A stretch of 64,000 nt of DNA from Coccinella septempunctata (lineage: Eukaryota; Arthropoda; Insecta; Coleoptera; Coccinellidae), in assembly GCF_907165205.1 (NCBI RefSeq), contig NC_058193.1:310001-374000 (forward strand), read 5' to 3'. A program made the position numbers and the translations under genes. Shown here piece by piece: positions 1 through 9,436 of this stretch. Numbering within the stretch: position 1 is the stretch's first letter; each line of letters begins with the position of its first letter. The notes below the pieces were generated by a model. The model saw nothing but the letters and a program-made list of their open reading frames with translations, was not told the origin of the DNA and did no database searches.

Positions 1-763
1 GATCAAGTCACATTAGGGTTATGCATTTCAGTGGACATTCGCGCTTTTGGCATTGAATGCCCCCGAGTCTAACGTCGCTGTTTGTGCATATAGGTGAAAA
101 ACGGCAAATTTTCACATTCGCGGTTTTGGCATTGCATCGACGATATGCCGTTTTCAAAATAATTAGAATTTAATGAAAATAACTAAAATTGCCGATTTTC
201 GAACTATTTTTTTCAATCACAAGGCCAATTTGTGATTTCAGATCATATATTAATTTTAGATTATTGTATTATCACCCCTAATTAAAATTATTCCAAGTAG
301 TTATTCGAAAACCTCACTAAATTCAAATTACAACAATTTTTTTTTCCACAAAATTTCGGTGAATTCAAAAAATATATGATGGCCTGGGCTGAAGGACCAC
401 AGGTCGATGGCCATTAGGTACTCTTTCTCTTTCTCTATGATGGCCTGTCAAATGGAAACTCTTTCATTGAAATGAAATGCAATCTCCATATTGCAATACC
501 CACAACCCATAAGATTAACATATGTTATGTGTGGTGCCAAAACGGGATGAATTGAGGCCACAATGGAACACTACCCATTGTTCGTCCGCTTGTATTTGGA
601 GAGACTGAAACTCTGAGACACGCTGACAAAAGTGCCAGAAATCCACAGAGAGGAGTCTCTCACCATAGGAAAAGTGAGTGTTGAGGTCTGTCATCCTTAA
701 GTAAGACTAACATCTCCTACCCAATTTATTGCCACAACATAATATGTATATTACTATACTTAC
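1..763. other. No gene seen; short direct repeat
   Basis: No open frame with recognisable similarity on either strand. A near-identical 24-bp direct repeat is present at about 35-58 and 113-136 (core TTTTGGCATTG). A pyrimidine-rich CTTTCTC run at 420-440 follows a GGCCTGGGCTGAAGG motif and could be the tail of a decayed retroposon; I cannot show that. Confidence 0.4.
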
Positions 764-1427
764 TCATTATAAGATCTGCAACCAATGTTTTTGAAAACAC
801 CAGCTTTTTCTTCAGGCCTATCCAGCTGTATTCACTGGCTAATTTATTCGACAATAATGTAGCCAGTGCCCTTCTACAGAATTCATATGGGGTATCACCG
901 CCCACTTTGGAGAGTTGTTTAACCTAAAAAAAGGACATGTACAAGAAAACAATACAGATCCATCCCAAACAAAACTCAAATAGATTAGGTAATGTATTCA
1001 TTTCATGAATGTAACCACACGGATATGATAAAATTGAAATAGCACATTAGTTGTTAAAAAATTGGTTAGTCTTGAGGCCTTGTGAAAGAAACTAGTAATA
1101 TATTTACCTAAATACTAAATAAAGCTTAACGCATTCACATAACAAGACATTCTCTGGTTTTTGTCTATAGATTTTTTTTTTAAATACATTGAATGCACAA
1201 ATGGAAAAATGTAAGACTTACGGATTTTTTCATATTGTCTTCCACCTTGAGAAAAATCTCGAATTCCGACAATTTCTCATTACTTATTAAGGGTAAATTG
1301 AATTCCCCCCATATGTCTTCATCAGGTTCAATTGTTTCTGTTTGTCCCATCGTTTCCACCTTACATTTTAATTCAGTGACTGCCATCTCAAACAGCGACA
1401 GTTTTCGCAATATTTGGCGGATGAGTC
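764..1427 (-). CDS. Two exons of a DUF4806-type gene (partial)
   Basis: Two adjacent minus-strand exons read as one protein. The upstream exon is 1427-1222: acceptor TTACAG, donor GTAAGT, 206 bp, beginning GLIRQILRKL and ending DNMKKS. The downstream exon is 923-764: acceptor TTTTTTTAG, donor GTAAGT, starting VKQLSKVGGDTPYEF and containing SNKLASEYSWIGLKKK. They join in phase 0. The pattern LRKL...IRQILR, then a four-residue FNLPL block, then NKLASEYSWIG, resembles the insect DUF4806 domain, which recurs in many copies in insect genomes and often lies next to transposons. Function is unknown. Neither stop codons nor frameshifts are visible in the two exons, so it could be functional, but first and last exons were not found. 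It may be a domesticated or still mobile-element-linked gene. Confidence 0.6.
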
Positions 1428-1924
1428 CTGTAATTTTCAATTAAGTATTAAATGAATAAACAAATGAGAATTGAAGAGTATATACCATAGACTAATGAAA
1501 TTTTCAAGTTAATCTGTGATAGTTTGTGACAAACTTTTCGTACTCTGGCCGCTCCTTACGGTTGCTCGGGCGCCAGTGGGGCAATCATCCCACGTCTCTC
1601 ACAGAATCTCCAAAGAATTGGAGAGCCCGGGTAGACTTGAGTATCAGTGGAGAAGGGTATCGATGAAGAGGTAGCGTCTTCTAAGTGTCTGCTTTTCAAC
1701 GGTCTTTAGGCGTCAGAAAGAGTACTTTTACCTCTTCTAACTACACTCTTAGATGAAACTGATTAAATAAATAGACTCTCACTGGCAAAATAATTGGCAA
1801 CAAAAATAGATGTTCAACTATTTATTTCTATTAAAATGAACTGTACACAACAAGAAAATATACAGGTAGGTACACTAAATCGTTGGACGTCAACGGCTGG
1901 GTCTGTTCGGCGCAGGACGGCTGG
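1428..1924. other. No gene; possible decayed LTR fragment
   Basis: No coding sequence seen. Around 1549-1640 a CTCGGGCGCCAG motif followed by a GC-richer stretch resembles the opening of the LTR at 62540 (CTCGAGCGCCAG), but the similarity is short and I could not trace two ends. Confidence 0.25.
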
Positions 1925-2015
1925 CAAAATTTCACTTCAGGAAAAATGAACAGTTTCGGAAAAATTTACGGAAGTAAGTCAGGTCCCAATTGAACGAAGT
2001 GTGAAGAAATATGTA

Positions 2016-3428
2016 CAGGGTGGGCAAAATTCGTTGTCTACTGAGGGGATCTCGAGAACTATAGCAGCTAGAAGAAAACGGACGGCACATTCTCGAGCTC
2101 TTTTTTCTTGACTAATCCAAAACTGAAAACAGATCTAGCCTAACGTTCATAGATTTTGAGTTAGGAACGAAAACTGAGAAATTGTCATTTTTAATGAAGC
2201 TGAATAACTCGCTTATTTGAACTAGTATTCGAAATCTGTTGTTACATTCTACAGACACTTTTTTATGAGGAATTCGAATATGATATCAATAAATTTTTTG
2301 ATCCAGTCATTTTCGAGATACGACAGGGATTTCTGATTTTTCAAATATAAACTATAGTTGAAAGTTCTTTCATCTTGCTGCAATTTTTTTGCTGATTTCA
2401 GAAATGTATCATATGTCGATAGTTACATAAATATAACGTAAGAAAAAAAATTCAATACTTTTTCCTGCTTTTCGATTCACTGTTGAATTTTCAGTAGGCA
2501 GGCGTAACCATAGCGACCGTTGAAAATGCATTATGGTTCGTGAACTCCACATAATCCTATGTGAACTCAACCTTCTGCGATAGGAATCACCGACTGACGA
2601 ATTTCTTTTATATATCGATATCGAGATCGATATCCTTTTAAAGAGATTAAAAGACTTTCGTCGTCGTTTTTCAATTTATGAAAGAAACTGCAAGAGTCAG
2701 TAATATTATAAATAAAATACGATAGCTATCTATAATTATAATTTTTACAGAAGTAAGATGATGAAAAATAGGTTGTTCTGTCAACGGTAGTGTTCGAATT
2801 GTGAACCATCGTAAGATAAGCATGCCAAACATCGCGAGAACAAACGATGGCAAATTAATCATCGAAATATTTATTCAGCAATCCGTGATTTCAATCAGGT
2901 TCACAAAATATAATGCATATTCAACGGTTGCTATGGTAACCCAGCCTACTTATAATGCAACATAGAATCGAAAAGCAGGAAAAAGTATTGAATTTTTTTC
3001 TCGTGTAACATTCATGTGAATAGCAACATATGATACATTTTTGAAATCAGCAAAACAATTGCAGCAAGATTAAAGAACTTCTAACTATAGTTTACATTTG
3101 AAAAGTCAGAAATCCCTATCGTATCTCGAAAATGACTGGATCGAAAAATTTGATAATATCATATTCGAATTCCTCATAAAAAAGTGCCTGTAGAATGTAA
3201 CAACGGATTTCGAATACGAGTTCAAATGAGCGAGTTATTCAGTTTCATTGAAAATGACAATTTTCCAATTTTCGTTCATAACTCAAAATCTATGAACGTT
3301 AGGCTGGATCTGTTTTTTCAGTTTTGGATTAGTCAAGAAAAAAGAGCTCGCGAATGTGCCGTCCGTTTTCTTCTAGCTGCTATAGTTCTTGAGATCCCTT
3401 CAGTAGACAACGAATTTTGCCCACCCTG
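2016..3428. mobile_element. Long-inverted-repeat (foldback) element, TA target
   Basis: The first ~510 bp (starting CAGGGTGGGCAAAATTCG) return as a diverged reverse complement at the right end (ending ACGAATTTTGCCCACCCTG). About 400 bp of unrelated sequence lies between the arms. Each end is flanked by TA (2014-2015, 3429-3430), the duplication expected for Tc1/mariner-type insertion. No transposase frame is present, so it is non-autonomous. Open frames inside are by-products of the AT-rich arms. A shorter relative lies at 35953-36565. Confidence 0.8.
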
Positions 3429-3764
3429 TACAGTCTCGGAGAAATATACGGAAGTAAGTCAAGTCTCAACTAAACTAAGTGTAAAGAAATATGCACGGTT
3501 TCGGAAAAATAAACTGAATTAAGTCAAGTCTCAACTAAACTAAGGGTCCTTTCGCACCAAGCCAGTCCAGTCGAGTCAAGTCAAGTCGGACCCTTCAGGA
3601 TTGGAATCATTAACTTACCGTTAAAAACAAATGCAATGTGAAATTTACTTTCACACTAGGCGCGTCGCGTCAAGTCCAATCACGTCAAGACTTGTTAGGA
3701 CTGATTGCGACTCAGCCGGTTGAATATTTTTATGCCAGTCGTGACAGTCGCTTGAACATGTACA

Positions 3765-5691
3765 ATGGATGTGGAGGCATTAATTGTGTTGGTGCAAGGA
3801 AACAAGCCAATATAACACCCAAAGCACAGAGATCGGGATTTTATTGCTGATATATGGAGAGGCATAGCCAGAAAATTAAACACAACTGGTAAGTAAATTG
3901 GTATTTATTAATATATGTTTTTATGAAAGGAAAAGTATACAAATCTGAAAAGTCTATATAACATCTCGACATTTCTCGTTTTGCCATGGTACCGAACCTC
4001 CTGGAGAAATAAAATACTAAAATAAAATACTATACTGATGTGTATACTTGTAGGTCTCAAGGACTGAAGTTCAAGATTAATTGAGTTTTGTTCCAAAAAC
4101 TCTGTTTCCAGAATCTTGTCACTTTCATTTCGAGCTTGGCGTATAAAATTGTGTAATATGCAAGCACTTTTGATTAGGTTTTCTGTTTATTGAACATCCG
4201 TTTCTATAGCTTTTTGAAACATACCGAATTTCTTAGTTAATATGCCAAAAGCACACGTGCTCTGGATAAACGATAATTAAATATTCTATTGGCAAAATTT
4301 AAGTGGCGACGAGCATAAGGGCGCATAAGGTTTTCACTCAAAGGAAAAGCCTCATCGCCTACAAAGTAGAAAGGTATATTAATGTCTGTATTAGAAATGT
4401 TTTCGGAGCTAGGTATATTCAGTGCGTTTGCCTTAAATGCTCTGCCCATTGTAGATTCTGAGAAAACTGTGCTATCACTGTCTTTACCATAGGCTCCTAC
4501 GTCGATTAAAATGAAATTGCTGTTTGCATCGGCGACAGCCATTAAAACTGCAGAATGAAAATGTTTGTAATTGTAAAACTGGGAACCAGCGTTTGGCGGA
4601 CATTTTATTCGGCAGTGTTTACCGTCGATGCTCCCGATACAGTTCGGCATTTGGCAAATTGTGCGAATGTCTATCCATTTTTCTGTTGTAGGCACAGGCA
4701 TATAATGGTTGCAAAAGAGTCCAAACTACTTCAGCCAGTTCTTTCACTATATAATAAATTGTACTGATTCCCATCCGAAAAGTGCAGCTGAGGGATGTAA
4801 ATGATTCTCCTGTTGCGAGATATCTAAAAAAGAAATCGACGTCATTTATTCAACTAGTTGCTGTTTAAATAAAATAGATAACTTTTTATTGAAATAATTG
4901 TCTGCTAAAATCAACAATTGTACTCCTGATTATTGCTTCAGAAGCAGAAGTCAAGGCAGAATGACAAAATTTAAGAAGTAATTATATGAGGGAAAAGCGA
5001 AAGCTGAAAAATATCCCTTCTGGGGCCGATGCAAAAAGGGCGAAAATTACATGGCCGTACTCCAAGTCACTGTGGTTTCTCGATCCACCAGTGAAACATA
5101 AAGCAACTTCAGGAAACGTTCCAGAATCCGTCAATTTCAATACTTGTGAAATTGCTGAGGATAACACTGAATTTGATTATGAGCTGCAAGAAGAAAGCCA
5201 AGAGTCGCTTCAAGAAGAAGGGGACTCTCATCAACAAAGTAACATTCAGTCAAAGAGAGTTGAAAATAATATGCAAGATTTTCCACGTGAGTCTCAGAGG
5301 GACCATCAGGAGGGGTATCAAGATATTCTTTCGCCAAGTTGTTCTACACGTTCTGATGACTTGCTACTTCGAGGGAAAAAACGAAAAAAAAAAAGCTGAC
5401 ATCGAAAATAAAATAGATAGAGAATACCTTAAGCACCTAAGTGCAATTGCTGCTAAAGCGAACGATGACAAAGACCCTGATTTATTGTTTCTCCGCAGCT
5501 TACTTCCATCGATCAAACAATTGAACTCTCTCCAAAATTTACAATTTAAAGGTGAAGTGATAAGTTTCAATATAAATACACCATTTAATGCCGTTTCTAC
5601 TTTGCCTCATTATTCCATTGGTAATGAATATTCGGTAGGACAGGCTAATGAGGATGATTCTGTGGACTCTTATGTACTTCAGAACTTGTAA
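3765..5691 (+). pseudogene. MADF/BESS DNA-binding protein of the Harbinger (broken)
   Basis: Exon 1 is 3765-3888, starting MDVEALIVLVQGNKPI, with donor GTAAGT at 3889. Exon 2 is 4942-5691, after acceptor TTGCTTCAG. The phases agree (one base plus two). Together they give an N-terminal MADF domain, with NLRSNYMREKRK and the closing ITWPYSKSLWFLDP, then an acidic/Gln-rich linker, then a C-terminal BESS motif (LLFLRSLLPSIKQL). In PIF/Harbinger elements such Myb/MADF proteins bind DNA and bring the transposase to the ends. It is inactivated three times: an in-frame TAA at 3813, TGA at 4962 where MADF proteins keep a tryptophan, and a frameshift in the A-tract near 5384-5394. The intron contains the whole second exon of the oppositely oriented transposase gene. 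Confidence 0.85.
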
Positions 5692-6074
5692 GTGGTTACC
5701 TATAGTTCATTTATGATTATTGTTCAGAAACTCATTTTATTTTTTTCTTGTAACATTATACGTTTTCATAAGAATCAGCAGTTATATTTGAAATAATTAT
5801 CTCACCTGAGGAAAACGGCTACTCGTTCTTCTGGTGAAATGGCAGCTCTATAGTTGGTATTCTCTTTTCGAATACACTCAGCAATCAAATTTCTTAGTTG
5901 CAGAAACAATTCCGGGCTCATACGAAAGTAATTATAAAATTTTTTTGGATTATCCAGTAAGTCCGGAAATAAATGATTGAAAGAACCGAACAGTGGTCTT
6001 CTTGTGTGTATTGGATGAACCCAATACAAATGTCTTTTCTTCATACGCCTTCTTCTATGTAACCGCCGTAACAT
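3954..6074 (-). pseudogene. Harbinger DDE_Tnp_4 transposase (broken)
   Basis: Exon 1 is 6074-5806, starting MLRRLHRRRRM, donor GTGAG. Exon 2 is 4823-3954, acceptor TTTTTTAG. They are joined through an Arg codon just before YLATGESF, a hallmark of HARBI1-type transposases. Visible motifs in order: GSIDGKHCRI (first catalytic Asp), VGAYGKDSDSTVF (second Asp region), YFVGDEAFPL, FNYRLSRAR, and near the end LHNFIRQ and GGSVPWQNEK, followed by TAG at 3954. It should cut and paste the element at its 28-bp ends. At least one frameshift near 4705, a small deletion after SRAR near 4260 and an extra stop near 4195 make it non-functional. The 982-bp intron contains the long exon of the MADF gene. Confidence 0.88.
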
Positions 6075-6427
6075 TATCGCCCGAAGTAGTCATCCATCGT
6101 GATACAGATTCTGCAGAATACTGACGCTTGACGCACGCTACTTGATGCGACCAGTGCGAAAGCAAATTTTGACGTGACTTGACTTGACAAGACTTGGCTG
6201 GATGCGACTAAACTGGACTGGCTTGGTGCGAAAGGACCCTAAGTGTAAAGAAACATGCACGGTTTCGGAAAAATATTTCAACTAAGGCAAGCCACAATTG
6301 AATGAAAAGTACGAACGGTTTAAAAAAAAAAATCAACGGAATTCAGTCAAGTCAAAATTTAAATGCACCAGTTCACCGGGGTACGCCCTCACACATACTG
6401 TTTGAAAAATTGCAGAGGAAAATTTTT

Positions 6428-7706
6428 TTAAAGATCCTGGAATAGTATGTAATATCCTAAAATTTTTATCCTCGCATTCACTCTCTCAACAACGATTCTT
6501 GACCTGGCAATTTCCAGGGTTTTCATGCATTCATTTGCACTGAATTATTGTGTCATCAAGAATGGGGGTATGTTGACCGTCAACCCTGGTTTCACTACGT
6601 CGTGTATTAGGAACCCCCCTGTCGGTAAGTAACATGTCACCTGGTTCTAACAAGTCGTTCAACTTGCTTAGAAGAAAAATTTTCTTATCTGATGCTGAAC
6701 CAGGAAACTGTTACTTACAAAAGAAATAACTCCATTGGGAGTAACTCCTACAAGTACTTTATATGTATGCGCATGTTTATAGTGACTGTAAGTTTCTTGT
6801 TTCAATCTCATTTCGTTTGGAACTGCAATTTTTATTTCTGTACAGTCAATCACAAGCCTACAATTCGTGAATGATGAAAAAGATTTAGGCAAAGATGACT
6901 ATACTTTTTGTCTCGATGGGATTTTTGACATAATATTACAATAAATAGTACGATGCATTGGAAGCACCAAAGTAAAAAAAAAATATTCGAAATTGTAGTC
7001 GGGCTTGTGTTAAATCTAGTGCTAAGGTCTAGATGGGGTAAATTTAGTCTCAATTTCATTAACGTTATAAATAGTTGATTTTCTGGCAATATTTCTGTGA
7101 CTTTCTAGCCCAAATAATATTGAAACTGGAAAGTTGTCGAAAAATCTAATAAAGCTTGGAAAGCTTTTTGGTTTGGTAACCCATTATGGAGTTATATTAA
7201 ATCATTCCTCTGTTTTATTTGATCATATTAAAAAGATTCTTTGACTGTATGATAAATTGGGATATGTTCTTCTCTAGTTTCATGTTCCATGGAAGAACAA
7301 GTTTCCGTTGTATTCAACTCAATATTGCTACTAGTATCCTGCAATCCCGTGCTGGTAGTTGGGGGCGGTGAATTCCGTCTCTTTCTTTTATTTTTAAGGA
7401 TTTCATCACTCTCAAAATCAATTTGTTTATTTTTGTTATGCGCAAATATCGTAAGTCCCTTTTCTTTCAGACCATCTTTAAAATGGCAACTGCACACCCT
7501 GCTATTTTTTTTGGTTTTCTGTCAATTCGGCTGAAAACTCAGGTTCAAAATAATATACAATATTCATACCCCATTTCCTGAATGAATGTTACATACCATG
7601 CCAAATATTTTTCCTACTTTTTAAAATCTTCTTCATTTTTAGGCATCAGAAAGAATTTGCAATCACTTGGGTGCCTATCATTGCAAACAGGAGCAAAGCA
7701 ATGCAT
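6428..7706 (-). pseudogene. THAP-domain DDE_Tnp_4 transposase (broken)
   Basis: Minus-strand pieces follow the order of a THAP-DDE transposase. A THAP zinc finger begins at the ATG at 7706 (CFAPVC, then MPKNEEDFKK). An intron has donor GTATGT near 7596 and acceptor TTTTCAG at 7531. The second half of the THAP finger follows (VCSCHF). A helix-turn-helix follows near 7085 (DQLF-like NQLFITLMKLRLNL). Then comes the DDE core: CRLVIDCTEIKI, TYSHYKHAHTYKVLVGVTPNG and GDMLLTDRG, ending with ARSRIVVERVNARIK and a stop at 6428. A TAG replaces the tryptophan expected after FKK in the THAP domain, and several frameshifts interrupt the core. Similar proteins belong to the ISL2EU branch of PIF/Harbinger; I could not find terminal repeats. 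Confidence 0.8.
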
Positions 7707-8116
7707 TTTTTCTATTTTGTTTTTGATTCTCAAAAATCTAAAACTTACACTTCGTATCGTCTTTGACTCGAAATCTTGTTTATTTACATTTTTAAATTTG
7801 CCGCCGCAATTCGCATCCACCAATCAGACACGGGATGAAGCTGGAATGGAATTTACCGACGTCTTTTATATTATTCAATTATTTGAAAAATATGCCGTTT
7901 TATTGGTAAATTCTTTTTTTTAGTTTGTAAAGAAGGGTTCATAAAACGTATTTCAATAGAAATAAATCTTAAGAAATTAGCTAAAATATCCAAAAAAAGG
8001 CGAGAAGTACGCGTCATTTTTAGGCCCATAAGAAATACTTGGGGAATTCAATGACGAGATCCACGAATGGATCGCGTTTCAAATTTCCCGCCTAACCTCA
8101 CTAATTTGGTCTATAT
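7707..8116. other. No gene seen
   Basis: Possible 5' flank of the THAP transposon relic. No inverted repeat ends, promoter motif or coding frame could be recognised. Its last four bases, ATAT, are the target duplication of the following retrotransposon. Confidence 0.4.
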
Positions 8117-8331
8117 TGTTAGAAATGAAACTCAAGAATTCCAAACTTAATTATTTATTTTCGTAAACACAAGAAATATCGAGCGGCTTGTACATTCGAG
8201 CACGAAGGGATCTTCAAATCGAATTGCCTGAGTAGCACAGCTTCAAATCTCGGCTGTCGTTTATGTTTACTCAGCGCTTATCCCCTTTGACCGGCAGCGG
8301 CTCACCATATTCGTGTATTCGATTTCTTACA
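8117..8331 (-). repeat. 3' LTR of retrotransposon 1
   Basis: Starts TGTTAGAAATG and ends TTTCTTACA on the plus strand; matches 13433-13647 almost base for base. Flanked on its left by ATAT, the target duplication. Confidence 0.93.
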
Positions 8332-8419
8332 CGGCCTTCCTGACAACTGCGACGCTCTCGACGCATTTTTTCCAGAAGACCTATCTGTGAAATAGAAATA
8401 TTATTTTTTTCTTTCACCT

Positions 8420-9128
8420 GGCTCAACCACTCACGGGACTGAGACCCAGAGACATACAATTCAGTGATAATCTCGATCATCACTCTGCTCTTATCAAATT
8501 ATGCTCGTAATGACCTCAGCTATCAATCAGCTGTACCACTTGCTGGTCAGAGTCTCACATAATCAAAATTATATCTGTAATGACCTCAGCCATTACCCTG
8601 CTCTATCACTTACGTTACAGAGACAGACAAATATCGAAATTACACCTGTAAAGACATCTCTCAGCTCTACCACTATGGGCACCGAGACTGACAAAAATCA
8701 AAATTATACCTGTAATGACCTCGGTCATCACCCAGCTCTACCACTAACGGGACAGAGACTGACAAAAATCAAAATTATACCTGTAATGACCTCGGCCATC
8801 ACCCAGCTCTACCACTAACGGAACAGAGACTGACAAAAATCAAAATTATACCTGTAATGACCTCAGCCATCACTCAGCTCTACCACTCAGGGTACAGAGA
8901 CTGACAAAAATCAAAATTATACCTGTAATGACCTCAGCCATCACTCAGCTCTACCACTAAGGGTACAGAGACTGACAAAAATCAAAATTGTACCTGTAAT
9001 GACCCCAGCCATCACTCAGCTCTACCACTAACGGGACAGAGACTGACAAATATTAAAATTTTACCAATTGTAGCTGTAATGGCCTCGGCCATTACCCAGC
9101 TCTACCACTAACGGGACAGAGACTGACA
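8420..9128. repeat. 71-bp minisatellite in retrotransposon 1
   Basis: About ten head-to-tail units with a core of TGACCTCGG(C/T)CATCAC, CTCTACCACTAACGG and GAGACTGACAAAAATC. The period is 71 bp (for example TGACC at 8716 and 8787). Central units are nearly identical and outer units are more diverged, the usual pattern of unequal exchange. It lies in the 3' untranslated part of the element, between the integrase stop and the 3' LTR. The plus-strand frame at 8501-8818 is only the repeat read in one frame. Confidence 0.9.
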
Positions 9129-9436
9129 ATGCAATAACAGCATTATATATATTCTTTGAAAAAGAGTGTTACAAACTTTTACAATCTGAAAATAACAATG
9201 AAGCGGGTGTAAAGAAATGGAACAAGAGACAGATCCTAAAAACCTGTTCCACGTTCCAGATCTCAGTGTAAGCAGAGGAAAAATGTCAACGGAGTACCAT
9301 ACATATCTTCGTATGATACATGAAAAAAACAGAGATAAAAACCTCAGAAAAAACTCTCTGTTTGCCCGTATAAGTGTAATGATGATGTATTTGTATAAAG
9401 AATAAGCTGAAAATAATTGAAATTGATTTTTCTACA

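Larger units (their letters stand above)
3544..6239. mobile_element. PIF/Harbinger DNA transposon, complete but inactive
   Basis: The element is 2,696 bp. It has perfect 28-bp terminal inverted repeats beginning GGGTCCTTTCGC, and TAA target duplications at 3541-3543 and 6240-6242, the TWA target typical of PIF/Harbinger. Subterminal regions are packed with copies of AAGTC/GACTT, candidate transposase-binding repeats. It codes for the two proteins expected of the superfamily, a DDE_Tnp_4 transposase (minus) and a MADF/BESS DNA-binding protein (plus). Both genes are broken. It sits in a 65-bp tandem array. Confidence 0.93.
1925..6320. repeat. 65-bp tandem array split by two transposons
   Basis: About four diverged units of 65 bp with the core GTGTAAAGAAATATGCACGG, GGAAAAAT and AAGTCAAGTC. 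They are seen at 1925-2015, 3429-3543 and 6240-6320. Removing the foldback element (2016-3428) and the Harbinger (3544-6239) together with one target copy restores the register of the array on both sides, so the array predates both insertions. Confidence 0.7.

Noticed and set aside
3184..3522. 112-codon plus frame in the foldback arm
   Set aside because: Lies in the right arm of an inverted repeat; the left arm does not keep the frame and no similarity is recognised.
8501..8818. Plus-strand open frame through the 71-bp array
   Set aside because: It repeats the minisatellite unit in translation and has no start context or similarity; tandem repeats whose unit is not a multiple of three can leave a frame open by chance.
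8420..9128. Regular repeats resembling a CRISPR array
   Set aside because: Units abut without unique spacers, the period is 71 bp, and the context is an insect retrotransposon.
9217..9405. Small plus-strand frame next to the minisatellite
   Set aside because: Antisense to the 3' region of retrotransposon 1, no motif, likely chance.
8332..9436. Envelope gene that would make retrotransposon 1 an errantivirus
   Set aside because: No membrane-protein frame exists between integrase and 3' LTR; the space is filled by the minisatellite.
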